Shown in pieces: positions 1 through 12,335 of a stretch of DNA of 64,000 bases. The notes under the pieces were generated by a model. That model saw only the letters and a list, made by a program, of their open reading frames with translations, was not told the DNA's origin and did no database searches. Both the position numbers and the translations under genes were made by a program. Origin of the DNA: Cranoglanis bouderius (lineage: Eukaryota > Chordata > Actinopteri > Siluriformes > Cranoglanididae); contig CM042562.1 in the NCBI GenBank assembly GCA_023630585.1, positions 5,406,684 to 5,470,683 on the forward strand. The letters are read 5' to 3'. Positions within the stretch are counted from its first letter, which is position 1. Each line of letters begins with the position of its first letter.

Positions 1-1598
1 ACGCACATATCACACTTTCACTGATATATATATATGCATATATTTATTATTACTAAAATAATCCCTCCATGCACACTTATACCAACACCAATACACACCA
101 CATACCACTGCACGTTTTGTATACCATGTATACAATATCCCTTGCATCTGTCTGTATTGTATTTGCATAATGAGTACTGTGAACTGTGCTATATGCTATT
201 GTACATTTGTATATTCTACCTTTAGATTACAGCAGATTACAACATTATTCTTATGTTGTTATTTATGTACATTGTGTTAAATGTACTTACTGTGCTACAT
301 GTACAACTGCAATGTCTGGAACTTGCACCCGAGCTTTTCACGCTTCATTTTCACTGTGAAATGCTGTAGTGACAATTTATTGTATTATTTTCACTAATAT
401 AATTTTATTTTATTTTTTTACTGGTTTTGTTTCCTATAGACAGCAGACTGTCTCTATTATATTAACACTAGGAGCCATCTATTGTCTGTCTGTTTACAGC
501 AGGAGTTTACTGACTCTATGATAGCAGAAATGCTTAACACACATTGATGTTAATGTCAGTTTCAAATTGCTTGTCAGAAATCCTCAGCAATTCTAATTAT
601 TTTAACACTCATGATCAAAGTAATGCAGTATCATTTCATGGACTGTATCTGGTAAAACAGCTTTTGTATATGTAAGATTTCAGTAGACACTGAGGTGGAT
701 CCATGTAACCCAGATTTTTCTCAGTATTATATGTTCCTATTCTCATTCATTCTTAACCCAAACAGAACCTTAAAATCCCAAGGTCAGCAAATTGTTGTTT
801 AACCATTTAACATGTTTTCTCCTTTTACTTTCATTTCATTTATGTATAATAGAGCAAAAGCTTTGCAACATGCCTGTATTGTTATACAAGTTAACTTAAG
901 TAAATATAAGTTTTTATTTATTTTTATATTTACCCATTTCTTAAACTTTGATTTGTTCATAATTTCACATTCATTAATTTACTTGCATATTCAGCTATTC
1001 TTTTAATATTCATTTATTTATCAGTTGTTTAGCTTGATTAGCATGATTCATACATCACTAGTCTTAGTGATTACTATTTAGGCTCATATGATCAAAAGAA
1101 GCAGCAATGTATATGCATCTCAAATCCATCATATATTTACATGGCTTCATGCTGTTTTTCTTCTGATAAATTCAGGTGCAGATAAATAACTGAGATTAGA
1201 TTCATTCAGTTTAGTGTGCTGTCAACATCCGTCTCGTCAATAAAGAAAGTCCCCCTTTACTGCATATTTATCTATGCTGTACATTTAATACCTCATATTC
1301 TTATTTATAGTGTCTATTTACAGTGTCTTTTATTTAGGATTAAAAGCAGGCTTTCAGATCTATGAGCTGTAAGAGGATGTTGAGGCAGAGGACAAGTGTT
1401 TGCGCTGGATGTGTATATCATACGCAAGGCAGAGAAGTGCTTCTAAAACTTCACATCTGAACAGTCTGTTATGGGCATAAGCTATATTACATTCTATACA
1501 GTGTAATAAAAAGTACTCATCACTATCTTTATTTGTAACACGTGTGCCACAGTAATAATTAGAAATAATAGATTGATGAAGTATTTTTCCATTGATGC
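1..1598. other. AT-rich intergenic DNA, no gene seen
   Basis: No long open frame, RNA gene or recognisable transposon was found. Short open frames here are low-complexity and lack splice or start context. The sequence looks like ordinary vertebrate non-coding DNA. Confidence 0.6.
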
Positions 1599-1649
1599 AA
1601 AAAAAAAAAAAAAAAAAAAAAAAGAATCCTGAGGAAAAAATACATATAT

Positions 1650-1721
<72 letters not shown>

Positions 1722-1740
1722 TTGTTGTTGTAGTTGTTAA

Positions 1741-1790
<50 letters not shown>
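1599..1790. repeat. Compound microsatellite: poly-A, (AAT)n, (TTA)n
   Basis: A run of about 25 A is followed by about 24 AAT units (from about 1652), a short GTT-rich spacer, and about 16 ATT/TTA units. The AAT and ATT tracts are complementary, so the strand can fold back on itself. The tract runs directly into a family-B repeat at 1790, where that repeat's outer terminus should be. Runs of Asn or Ile codons in open frames here are translation artefacts. Confidence 0.95.
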
Positions 1791-2257
1791 GGCACCCTAT
1801 TTTTTTTGTACAAACTTTGTTATAGATTTTTGTGACTAGATTTATCAAGTCAGTACAAAAAACATTTTAGATTCCCAAACATTAGTTTTCTAGCACAAAA
1901 TTAAATGTTACAGAAAAATGTTTGTATGTCATTAAAGAAAGCAGCATATTATGTAAGAGACACTTTTCAGACCAAAAAAAAACACAATGAAGGCTGCTGG
2001 GTTTTGCTTCAAAAATAAGAAGCAAGTGCGAAAGTCAAAGTCTCCAGAAGAACTGTGTCTGGTTCTGTAAGATGCTCAATAAAACTTACCAGCTCATTTC
2101 CTTATAAAAACTGCACTAATTGTACCAGAGACTATTATTTTTATTTTTATTGTCACACCAAATATTTACTACGGTTTACTGCTCTTTACTGTATTTTTTT
2201 AAATGTAGAAACATTTAATTTCATTATTCTGAAGGCATCTTTGCTCTACAAAACATA
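1790..2257 (+). repeat. Family B Tc1-derived repeat, copy 1
   Basis: This copy shares a body of several hundred bases with 6075-6365, 11107-11576 and 43071-43567. It reads from the inner terminus AGGCACCCTA through ACAAACTTTGTTATAG, a TTAATGACATACAAAC-like segment and the AGAAGAACTGTGTCTGG block. The block is degenerate coding for the C-terminus of a Tc1 transposase (SPEELCLVLQDA, then TCACACCAAATA, Tc1 'HTKY'-like). The outer left terminus is replaced by the microsatellite and the right end (CAGTACTGT) is missing. Confidence 0.75.
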
Positions 2258-2892
2258 CATTATAACAAAATGGCCAGATCACTAAATCCCAAATCATATA
2301 CTATTACATACTATAATGCATAGTAATACATACTAATACATGATAATATATAATAAAATATAATATTATTACATACCATAACAAATAAACTGTCGCAGTA
2401 TACAGGATGAAGCTTTTGTCATTTTAAACAAACATTTTTCATCAAAAATCCAATATTTTAGCACCACACACTTATGCCTTCTGAAATCCCCAAGATCCTG
2501 TTTAGGGATACTGAAAAACTGTATATCATACCACAGGAGAAATGATAAGCCAAATAATATTCCTTGTGCCATTTCTTCTGTCTGCTGCCAGCAGCATTGA
2601 TGTGTTAGGTTTAAGGAGAAAAATAAATCTGCTTAAAATATGCAGACCAAGAACCACGTTATACCACATTGACTTTGAAGCAAAAACATTCATATACTGT
2701 TTTTTTTTAAAAAAATTACAGTTTTATGTCATCGTTTGTTAATTTGGGAAAAATATTTAGAGAACAATAATAAATAAGATCATCTGATATAATGATCATC
2801 TAACTTGTAAATTGTATGTAAAGATAATTTTAGAACACTTTTATTATTAACATACTGTATGTTTGATATCACAGGTGAACATTTCAGTAATA
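2258..2892. other. AT-rich spacer
   Basis: About 2300-2390 is a degenerate run of ACATACTA/TAATACATA-like units. Nothing else is recognisable between the family-B copy and the Tc1 element. Confidence 0.5.
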
Positions 2893-4269
2893 CAGTGGGG
2901 GAAAAAAGTATTTGATCCCCTGCTGATTTTGTACGTTTGCCCACTGACAAAGAAATGATCAGTCTATGATTTTAATGGTAGGTGTATTTTAACAGTGAGA
3001 GACAGAATAACAGTAAAAAAAATCCAGAAAAACACATTTCAAAAAAGTTATAAATTGATTTGCATTTTAATGAGGGAAATAAGTATTTGACCCCTTCGAC
3101 TTAGTACTTGGTGACAAAACCCTTGTTGGCAATCACAGATGTCAGATGTTTCTTGTAGTTGGCCACCAGGTTTGCACACATCTCAGGAGGGATTTTGTCC
3201 CACTCCTCTTTGCAGATCCTCTCCAAGTCATTAAGGTCATTTTCAATGCCCTGGCTGAGGGAAGGAGGTTCTCACCCAAGATTGGACGGTACATGGCCCC
3301 GTCCATCGTCCCTTTGATGCGGTGCAGTTGTCCTGTCCCCTTAGCAGAAAAACACCCCCAAAGCATAATGTTCCCACCTCCATGTTTGATGGTGGGGATG
3401 GTGTTATGACTTGGGGTCATAGGCAGCATTCCTCCTCCTCCAAACACGGCGAGTTGAGTTGATGCCAAAGAGATCTGACCACACCTGACCACAACACTTT
3501 CACCCAGTTCTCCTCTGAATCATTCAGGCAAACTTCAGACGGGCCTGTACATGTGCTTTCTTGAGCAGGGGGACCTTGCGGGTGCTGCAGGATTTCAGTC
3601 CTTCATAGCGTAGTGTGTTACCAATTGTTCTCTTGGTGACTATGGTCCCAGCTGCCTTGAGATCATTAACAAGATCCTTCCGTGTAGTTCTGGGCTGATT
3701 CCTCACCGTTCTCATGATCATTGAAACTCCACGAGGTGAGATCTTGCATGGAGCCCCAGACCAAGGGAGACTGACAGTTTCTTCCATTTGCGACAAATCA
3801 CACCGACTGTTGTCACCTTCTCACCAAGCTGCTTGGCGATGGTCTTGTAGCCCATTCCAGCCTTGTGTAGGTCTACAATCTTGTTCCTGACATCCTTGGA
3901 CAGCTCTTTGGTCTTGGCCATGGTGGAGAGTTTGGAATCTGATTGATTGATTGCTTCTGTGGACAGGTGTCTTTTTACAGGTAACAAACTGAGATTAGGA
4001 GCACTCTCTTCTCAGCTCATTACATGTGTAAAAGACACCTGGGAGCCAAAAATCTTGCTGATTGAGAGGGGATCAAATACTTATTTCACTCATTAAAATG
4101 CAAATCAATTTATAACTTTTTTGAAATGCGCTTTTCTGGATTTTTTTGTTGTTATTCTGTCTCTCACTGTTAAAATACACCTACCATTAAAATTATAGAC
4201 TGATCATTTCTTTGTCAGTGGGCAAAGGTACAAAATCAGCAGGGGATCAAATACTTTTTTCCCCCACTG
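2893..4269 (-). mobile_element. Tc1/mariner element with ~195-bp inverted repeats, internally deleted
   Basis: Both ends are CAGTGGGGGAAAAAAGTAT and its complement, flanked by TA (2891-2892 and 4270-4271), the Tc1 target duplication. The inverted repeats run about 2893-3090 and 4075-4269. Inner copies of an AATAAGTATTTGA(C/T)CCC-like motif give the two-site (IR/DR) layout of fish Tc1 elements. At about 1.38 kb it is shorter than a full element because part of the transposase gene is missing. The transposase lies on the minus strand. Confidence 0.93.
3101..3921 (-). pseudogene. Tc1 transposase pseudogene
   Basis: The remnant starts at ATG 3919-3921 with MAKTKELSKDVRNKIVDLHK, the N-terminal helix-turn-helix (paired-like) DNA-binding domain. 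It then changes frame near residue 50 to give SLPWSGAPCKISPRGV and the linker, and changes again to IKHGGGNIMLWGCFSAKGTG, the core of the DDE domain. The C-terminal SVIANKGFVTKY and stop (3101-3103) are present. The segment between 'RALKM' and 'LMTW' lacks the part that holds the second catalytic Asp and the Glu in relatives, and the first Asp motif reads WSG instead of WSD. At least two frameshifts and an internal deletion make it inactive. Confidence 0.9.
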
Positions 4270-4271
4270 TA

Positions 4272-5431
4272 TGTATATTTCATATCTATTTATAAGATAT
4301 CCTTTTTAGTTTAGGGTTCTATGTGTTGGAAGACTAAAGTAGAAAAGGCGTTCAATTGCCCAAATTACATATTATTTCCAAACACATTCTTCATAATGTA
4401 AATAATCTTTATTATTACTTTATTAATTGCTATTAATATGTCTCGGAGGATGTTGATGTACATGGCTTTCATCATTATGAAAGCATTAGTTAAGCATTTA
4501 TATTTTTGTGGACCTGTGCACTTATATGCACTTCTTGTTTTTTCAATTTTCTACTCTCTCTCTCTTTTTTTTTTTTTTTTAAACATTTTTCCAAGATGTT
4601 CTCACATCACACATGCAAATACATGAGGTCCTCAAAATCCATCTTTTTTATTTATTTACAAAGCTTACAGATGTGTCCCAAAATACGTGAAACAAGCAGT
4701 CTCATTTGTCAACTTGTCCAAAAAACACAAACCTTATACTTTCCTTTGCACCACATTCAAAATGCAATGTCATTTTTATCACATGGTGTCGTTATTAAAC
4801 CTAACTTATAGTTTAACTTCCATGTATTACCTGATTTTAGCCTACCTCAATATCTTGTTTATCCAAACAGAACTGTTTCATTGTTGATGTACAGCTACAA
4901 ACTGACCTGTGTATAAGCTTGTTCAGATTTTCTCCTGAATGCTGAACGTCGGCCTCACAGGAACAAATCAATAAGGACAAAGATGTCCGCAAGCTCTGTG
5001 CCTGTCTTTCTTCTGAAAAGAGGAGACACAGAAGTAAACAAACATCAAGAAGTAGCAATTGATTCAGAACAGCACTGTTTATTGCCTCTGCAAATCTTTT
5101 GCTCACAAACACAGGCATCAGAAAATCCTAGAGGTCCACATATCAGTCTTAGGCTGTTTCTGACAAGCAGATGTGATGTGGCATGATAAAGGAAGAAAGA
5201 GGAAGGGTGTATCAGTTAAAAAAAAAAAAAAAAAAAAAAAGGAAACAGAGAACACAAGGAACATTTTATTGCACAAAGAATCAAGGTAAAAAAAAACTAC
5301 ACACAAGGGAGCACATTTAAACAGTTCTCATATACCTTTGTACTTTAAAGCTGAAACTGGCCACACAGTGTGTTGGAGAAAAAGAGTGCATAATCTTTTC
5401 TCATTTCTTTTGTACAAAAGAAAACCGTTTG
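4272..5431. other. AT-rich spacer with poly-T and poly-A tracts
   Basis: Contains a poly-T run near 4561-4580 and a poly-A run near 5218-5240. No gene, transposon end or RNA is recognised. Confidence 0.5.
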
Positions 5432-6060
5432 TAGGGGTGTACCACAATGACATACACTGTATACAGATATGTGTATACAGCAATCTGTATCTGTTTAGTG
5501 CCCCAAATAGTCATACCTGTATCTGTATTCGGATTTAAACCTGAAGTGGGCATGGCCTAAACTCACTTGCAGGCACAGATGTCAGCATGTAGCATGGTTT
5601 GTGAATTCTTAGCTTTTTGTTTGTTTGTGTGTTTAAAATTCCACTCACACAAATTTGTTTTTTTTTATATATATATATATATATAGTTGTTTCTATTTCC
5701 CAAAATATAAACAAATTAGTAGCCTAATTTAAAAACACCACAACCTTGACTTGGTAGTTACTAAGGACATCATATGTTCATATTAATAAATGACTTTACT
5801 AAAATGACTTTATTTGCGCTATATAAATGACAAATTGCTCTCATGACAGTAAAACCTCCCGCTTGTTTTGTTGCATCTTGCAGGATCATGATGTACACCT
5901 GTAGTCTGAATTACATGCACTGTAAATCTTATAGTGCTTTATATTTATTAAAAAAAAAAATAATAATAGGAGTGCATCTTCTATTCATATCTGTATTTGT
6001 ATCTGTTTAGAACACATTATTTTTTTTTCAATTTGAATAATGTATTTGGTTACATCCCTA
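5432..6060. mobile_element. Probable non-autonomous hAT-like element
   Basis: The ends TAGGGGTGTACC and GGTTACATCCCTA are imperfect inverted repeats of the form common in fish hAT elements. Repeated ATCTGTATCTGTTTAG-like subterminal motifs occur near both ends (about 5484 and 5986). No transposase is encoded. No clear 8-bp target duplication is visible, so the limits are tentative. The right end abuts a truncated family-B copy. Confidence 0.4.
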
Positions 6061-6074
6061 ATAAATAAATAAAT

Positions 6075-6365
6075 AAAATACCATAAAGAGCTGTAAACAG
6101 TAGTAAATGAAAGAAAGTCAATATTTGGTGTGACAAAAAATAAAAATAAAAATAAAAATAGTAGTCTCCGGTACAATTTGTGCAGTTTTATAAGGAAATT
6201 AGCTGGGGATTTTATTGAGCATCTTGCAGAACCAGCCACAGTGGTCGCTTATGTAATATGCTTCTTTCTTTAATGACATACAAACATTTTTATAAAATAA
6301 AAAAATCTATAACAAAGTTTATAATAAAAAAAAAAAAATAGGGTGCCTACGTTTGCACAGTACTG
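6075..6365 (-). repeat. Family B Tc1-derived repeat, copy 2 (truncated)
   Basis: Starts at AATACCATAAAGAGC, internal in the family, and runs to the true terminus CAGTACTG followed by TA (6366-6367). It shows that the full terminus reads CAGTACTGTGCAAACG plus AGGCACCCTA. The outer part of the other end is missing, replaced by an ATAA run next to the hAT-like element. Confidence 0.7.
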
Positions 6366-8543
6366 TATATGAGAGATAAGTATAGACAGGAATACATGTA
6401 TGGTAGGCTACAAGATCATTGCAAAGATTTTGAACCACAATGAGTAAAATTAGCTGATAGACACACATAGACAATACTGTGAAGACAGTTGTGATATCAT
6501 AAGTTAATGACTGCAGCAAGAGAAAATATGCATGGGTCATCCATTTTAAAGGCATTCTACTATAAAGACAGTAATCCCAGGTTGAAAAGAACAAGTCATT
6601 GCTAAAGTTGGTGCATATTAGAGACAAATCTTGAACAGAAACCTGCTGATATCCACTAAAGACTGGGAAAATTATGTCAAATAGATAAACAAGCCTTCCC
6701 TGCACAGTACTCTGCCCCTACAGTTGATTAATGTATTTTGTATCCAGTAGCTCTATTCTACAGTGAATCACTAGACCCTCCTGGGCCCTCAAGCCTGGGC
6801 CTGGGACTTCTCTGGTTGTTTTTCCATCCCAGATGGGGCTGGTGGCAAAACCCTTGTCCACTGACATTCCCCAATTAACCTGATCCTACTTTATAAGCAG
6901 CTATGAGTGAATCTGACTCCATCTGAATGTTAATACAGTTAATACAGTCTCATACAAACATACTATTGCAGTAATAGCTTCAAAAACTGGAGGGAGCAAC
7001 CGAGTATTGCTCGATTGTTGTTAAATTAATTCATTTTAATCAATTGTTGTTAAATAAATTTCTCAGTAATCCCTGTTGCATCTAGTTGTACAGTATAGGG
7101 AAAGCATTATGTGTAGCTTTTATGGCAAATGTTGATGGCGAACAAAAGCAAATGCAGATATACAACTCCAAAATTCTTCTGTCTCAATTTTCAAAACTGA
7201 ACTAGACTATGTCTGCAATTTACATAACTTTCAGTTTGAGCAGAGCTGTTTTACTGTGGCATCAAAAAACAGGGCTGAAAATGTGCTGTGGTCTGTGGCT
7301 ATCAACTATGGCAGGTATGACACTAGTGTGGTGGTTAATAAATCATGACCTGGTCAAGGGGGAAGTAGATCAAGCAGAAGAGGGAGTGAGAAAGAAGAGA
7401 AAAAATGGGGGGAAAAAAGAGAAGGAGAGAACGAAGCGGAGGTGATCATAATGAGTGGCTTCCTACTGTCACTTCATCCAGTTATCGCCTCAAGCTGTCA
7501 GTACTTCCTGGGAGACTCAACACTTTTTAAGCTCAAAAAAGTTTAGAGAGTCTACATGTGTATTTGAAAGCTGAGGCAGAGACAGGGCAGGAATCCCACT
7601 GAGACTCTGTGTACTTTGGTAATGAGATGAGTGATATTGTCACCACTGGCCCAAACCTTGTGGATGACAGGACGACTTTGAGTGGAGGGGAAAAAAAAGA
7701 GAAACAGTTTGACAGCAGAATGGTAATTCCAAGCTGATGACTTATAATAAATTTATACTAGAGATACAGGTGCTTACTTTATTATTATAATATTATTAGA
7801 CTAAGAAACGAACAGTATACACATATTCACATCCATATATATTCATTATGACACATTCATGTGTCATAAAAATATTAAAATTCATGCATTCTTTTTTAAA
7901 GATACATGTTCATTCATTTCTTGTTTAATAAGCATGGAGGTGAAAAACATGCTTGATTCAACAAAAGGTATTCAGTCTTTAACAGTGGGTCCACCATGTA
8001 TCATTTCAAGAAGGGAAACATAATAAAATCTTGAAAACCACAACAAAGTGTACAATAGGATTGTTTGGTTACATTTGGGAGACATTTTCATTTCCAAAAA
8101 TATACGCTTTCCATTGGTGAGCACAATACCTGTGGATTTGTAGCAATAAAGCAAATATTTAACAATAAGCCGCATTTTACTGACTTAAATGTTTAGAATC
8201 AATAGTATTCTACTACTGAATTTCAGCGCATTTTATTAATACTGTATATTTATATGCTTTTTCTAAGGAAATGCACAGACTGGAGAATAGAAAGAAATAG
8301 AGACAGTAAAAGGAATACAGCAATGAATGAAAGGGTGAATAGAGTGGGGGATGGAGTGCTCGGGTTAGTGTAGGGTTTTGAGTTTGCTGTGAGTGTGTGT
8401 GTGACTGCAGTGGCCCAGCCGCGGCGCTAATGATGCTGGTATGTTGTGAGCTAACTATCCTCACTGTGCTGTGAGCCCTCAGGCTAATGCCACATCTCTC
8501 CGTCAAGGCCTTCCTTCATCCCAATTTACTCAACCTTTCCAAA
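6366..8543. other. Intergenic DNA, nothing recognised
   Basis: Mixed AT-rich and purine-rich sequence (7360-7440 is GA-rich). Short open frames have no domain or splice context. Confidence 0.5.
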
Positions 8544-8606
<63 letters not shown>

Positions 8607-8617
8607 ACACACACACC
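8544..8617. repeat. (AC)n microsatellite
   Basis: About 36 AC units, with one T interruption near 8601. Confidence 0.97.
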
Positions 8618-11019
8618 AAAAAGAGTAATAATTCATATTGTATTGAGCTTGTAGCTTGCAGTGGAGCCTCCTTAGACAGGTACTGGAGCTCAGCGACATT
8701 TTCGAACTACTTCATCAGGCTTTAAAGGGGCTGCCAGAAAATAAAGAACACCTTTATCTTCTATGCAGTAATGAATACTTGATATGACTGTTGTCTGTGA
8801 AATAAGACCTCGGTCTACATTTGAAGCATTCCATTGTGACCACTGATATCGTCCTGTGGTAATTCTGATTCAGTCACGTATTTAAGTGAGTGGAATTATG
8901 GATGTGAGAAGCAATGCCTCATGAAATCTAAAAATCCCTGTTTAAGAGAATATTTATGACCTAGTCAAAAACGTTGGATTAAAGTGCAAATTTGTGGCTC
9001 AGTATGGTAAAATTTGTTGCAATATAAGGATAACATCACTAAGGGAAAAAAAAGACCTATTATGTCACTTTTCACCATCAAAAACAACTACAGGAATGCT
9101 ACATTAGAGCTTTATTTGACTTAACCCTATAATAAAACCAAGCCGTCATCTGAGTTTTATCATTTGTTCCATTAAAATGTCATCTTATTGTGCAGTTACT
9201 GATCTTAATACATATTACTCAGTAACGGTGACATTAACAGAAAAGGAGTGTAGTTATGAGAGTGAGAAATATAAGTCTGAACCGAATAACAGTTCAAGTG
9301 AGTTAAATGTGCCTTAAATATAATTATTCTTTAGTACTAAATTTTCTAAGATTACTGCTTTAGTGCACACAAACAGGAAGCCATGGCAAATACAAAGCAT
9401 GACCCGGATCGCCATGTGTGGGAAGGGATTCGTTTGCCTTGATGAAGATGCTGTCACTGGAATTTGATCAGACGTACTGAGTTTGATCTCTCACTTAGAC
9501 CAGATTGATTTTCCTTTTACCATCCGCTCCAGCTCCCTGCTTCAGATAGAGAGACGAAAATGAACCTCTTTGATTTTATCTGCAAAATTAAAGAAGATTG
9601 AAGTGAGCGAGTGCGCTGTTCCAGGTCTGCATGGAGAACGTCTCTGATGTGTTGCTTATTCATGTGAGTGTCAACAAAGAGTGAAACGGCGGAATGGTAA
9701 CAGTTAGGAGAGTGCCAATCACGTACTTCAAAACTACTCGGCTCACAGCAACCCCACCAGGCACAGGGCTGGGTGCTTTCTGTCCTGCGGGCAAGATGAG
9801 CTAGTCTGACTTTCTGAGGGTATAGAGAGAAAAATAGAAGACAGTTTTTTAAAAAGTGATAGCTTGTGTGGATATCATTAGAGTTGTTCAGATTGTAGTT
9901 TCATTTGTGTTTGCTCCCCTAAGTGCTGTGACTGCATTCATTTTATTAAATGTGCCATGATGAAGTTTCTTCAAAAGATCCAGGTATTGGAAGAGAAAAA
10001 AAAAAAGATAGATAAGATGGGATGCAATCTTTTAACATTGTCCCTTTTGGTTATTCCCTCAGAGACAGAAAAATCAGTTGTGTGTAATTGTGTCCATATG
10101 CATGCCGGCTTGGGAGGGTGATACAGGCTGCACTGTCCCTGGCAGGCCTTTATCTGGACGTATAGCTTATTAAGCTGAAGATTCAGGCTCACATACATAT
10201 GACTGGAGCTATAGACTATGTCTCTTAGACAACAGTTTGGGGATCAGCCAAAGGTCTCAGGGGTTTGAAAGTGATATGGTTGGTAAAGCTGCACTTACTA
10301 GTCTCTTGTCAAGTTGAAGATATGTCTGCAATTTTATTAGGTAGTCATTCTCATCTGGGTGAAATGAGGAGCTGTATTGGTTTCAGGCAGCTAGTAAGAT
10401 CAATAAATCTTTAGACTTTGAGAATAGGCCAGATATCTGCTGTTTGGAAAATGCCTTTCAAAATCCTGGCCCCAAACATAACATTACAGCTCTCAGCTTG
10501 AAGACAATGAATTTTTTTTTTTTTGTTCCAGACATTCACCTTGCTAGGCTACATTTTATATCATTGGCTTGTTTAACAGTTTCTGCTGTGCAAGTACAAT
10601 GCCCAAACGTGTAATAACAAGCTGGAAACAGGTACAACTACAATATCCCAACAATTAGAATGTTAGAACAGCAGTGTAAAGAGATTAACGCTGACGGCTC
10701 CTGTGTAGCTTTGTAAAAGTGATCACAGCTTGTTATACAGCATGTGTAGGAGGACTTTTGTCACCAGGATAAATCAAAAGGAGGGAATGGAACATGGGAG
10801 AGGATGGCTAGACGAAGAGTCACTCCAACTGCATCAAACTGCAACTAATGAGCAAATGTAAGGTGCAAGTTTTTCAGCTTGATAACAAAAAATATATATG
10901 GCTGCAAACAGCCATTACTGGGATTCAAAATGTGTTGCCAACAGGTGGCACGGCAGCACACAAGGAGTTTTCACTCACTAAATATCACAGTGTTCACCAA
11001 TCATGGATAATTAATGATA
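8618..11019. other. Intergenic DNA, possibly with conserved non-coding segments
   Basis: No coding exon was recognised. The interval 9360-9800 is less AT-rich and free of repeats, which would suit a conserved non-coding element, but this cannot be shown without alignment. A CTCF-like motif lies at 10936-10954. Confidence 0.4.
10936..10954 (+). promoter_or_regulatory. Possible CTCF site
   Basis: TTGCCAACAGGTGGCACGG resembles the CTCF consensus (CCASYAGRKGGCRS core), with one core mismatch. Sequence match only. Confidence 0.3.
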
Positions 11020-11106
11020 CAACCCCAATTCCGATAAAGTTGGGACAGTATGGAAAATGGTAATAAAAACAAAGAGGAGTGATTTGTAAATGTACTTTGA
11101 CTTGTA

Positions 11107-11576
11107 CAGTATTGTGCAAAAGTTTTAGGCACATACAAAGAAATGGTGTAGAGCAAAGATGCCTTCAAAATAATGAAATTAAATGTTTCTACATTAAAAA
11201 AAAAAATACCATAAAGAGCAGTAAACAGTAGTAAATGGAACAAAGTCAATATTTTGTGTGACAAAAAAATAAACACAAAAATAAAAATAAAAATAGTAGT
11301 CTCCGGTACAATTTGTGCAGTTTTATAAGGAAATGAGCTGGTAAGTTTTATTGAGCATCTTGAAGAACCAGACACAGTTCTTCTGGAGACTTTGACTTTC
11401 GCACTCGCTTCTTATTTTTGCAGCAAAACCCAGCAGCCTTCATTGTGTTTTTGTGTCTGAAAAGTGTCTCTTACATAATGTTGCTTTCTTTAATGACATA
11501 CAAACATTTTTCTATAACATTTAATTTTGTGCTAGAAAACTAATGTTTGGGAATCTAAAATGTTTTTTGTACTGAC
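11107..11576 (-). repeat. Family B Tc1-derived repeat, copy 3, nested in A1
   Basis: Starts with CAGTATTGTGCAAAAGTTTTAGGC after a TA (11105-11106) that sits in A1's left terminal region. Compared with A2, the sequence before it is A1 (GTACTTTGACTTGTA). After it, A1-like sequence resumes at about 11577 (CTAATAGCG), so about 150 bp of A1 was lost at the right junction. The copy ends at TTTTTTGTACTGA, short of its own right terminus. Confidence 0.75.
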
Positions 11577-12335
11577 TAATAGCGTACTTAGGACTAATAG
11601 CAATGTAAGCTAATAGCAAAAGTAAGAAGGTGAAGAAATAAGAAGGTGATGTGAAACAGGTGAGGTAATCGTCTAATCATAGTATATAAGGAGCCTCCAA
11701 AAAAGGCCTAGTGGGTCAAGCATGGATGGGTCAAGGCTCGCCAATCTGCCAACAGATGTGTCAGAACACAGAACAACACAGAACAACATTCTCCAAAGAC
11801 AAATCGATAGGATTTTGGGCATTTCACCTTCTACAGTGAACAATATAATTAAAAGATTCAAGGAATTCAGTCAAATCTCGGTGCGTAAAGGGAAAGGCCG
11901 AAAACTACTTCTGAATGCCTGTGATCTCCGATCCCTCAGACGTCACTGTGTTAAAAACCGTCATGAGTCTGTAATGGATATCCTGACATGGGCTCGGGAA
12001 TACTTTGGTAAACCTTTGTCAGTCAACACCATTCACCGCTGCATCCGCAGATGCAAGTTAAGGCTTTACTATGCAAAGCAGAAGCCTCGGTCTGGGCTCG
12101 ATCTCATCTGAGATGGACAGTAGCACAGTGGAAACGTGTTTTGTGGTCAGACGAGTTTCAAATAGTTTTTGGACAAAACAGCCGTCGTGTTCTCCAGGCC
12201 AAAGAGGAAAAGGACCATCCAAGCTCTTATCAGCGTCAGGTCCAAAAGCCAGTCTGTCATGGTATGGGGATGCTTCAGTGCACATGGCATGGGTAACTTG
12301 CACATTTATGAGGGCACCATTAATGCAGAAAGATA

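Noticed and set aside
1592..1848. Poly-Asn, poly-Ile and poly-Leu open frames
   Set aside because: Translations of the AAT/TTA microsatellite. No start context, and every frame of the tract is open.
2055..2285. Open frame MSGSVRCSIKLTSS shared with the frames near 11001-11375 and 5985-6239
   Set aside because: The shared peptide is an out-of-frame reading of the family-B body, whose proper frame gives the Tc1 C-terminus. It is not a conserved protein.
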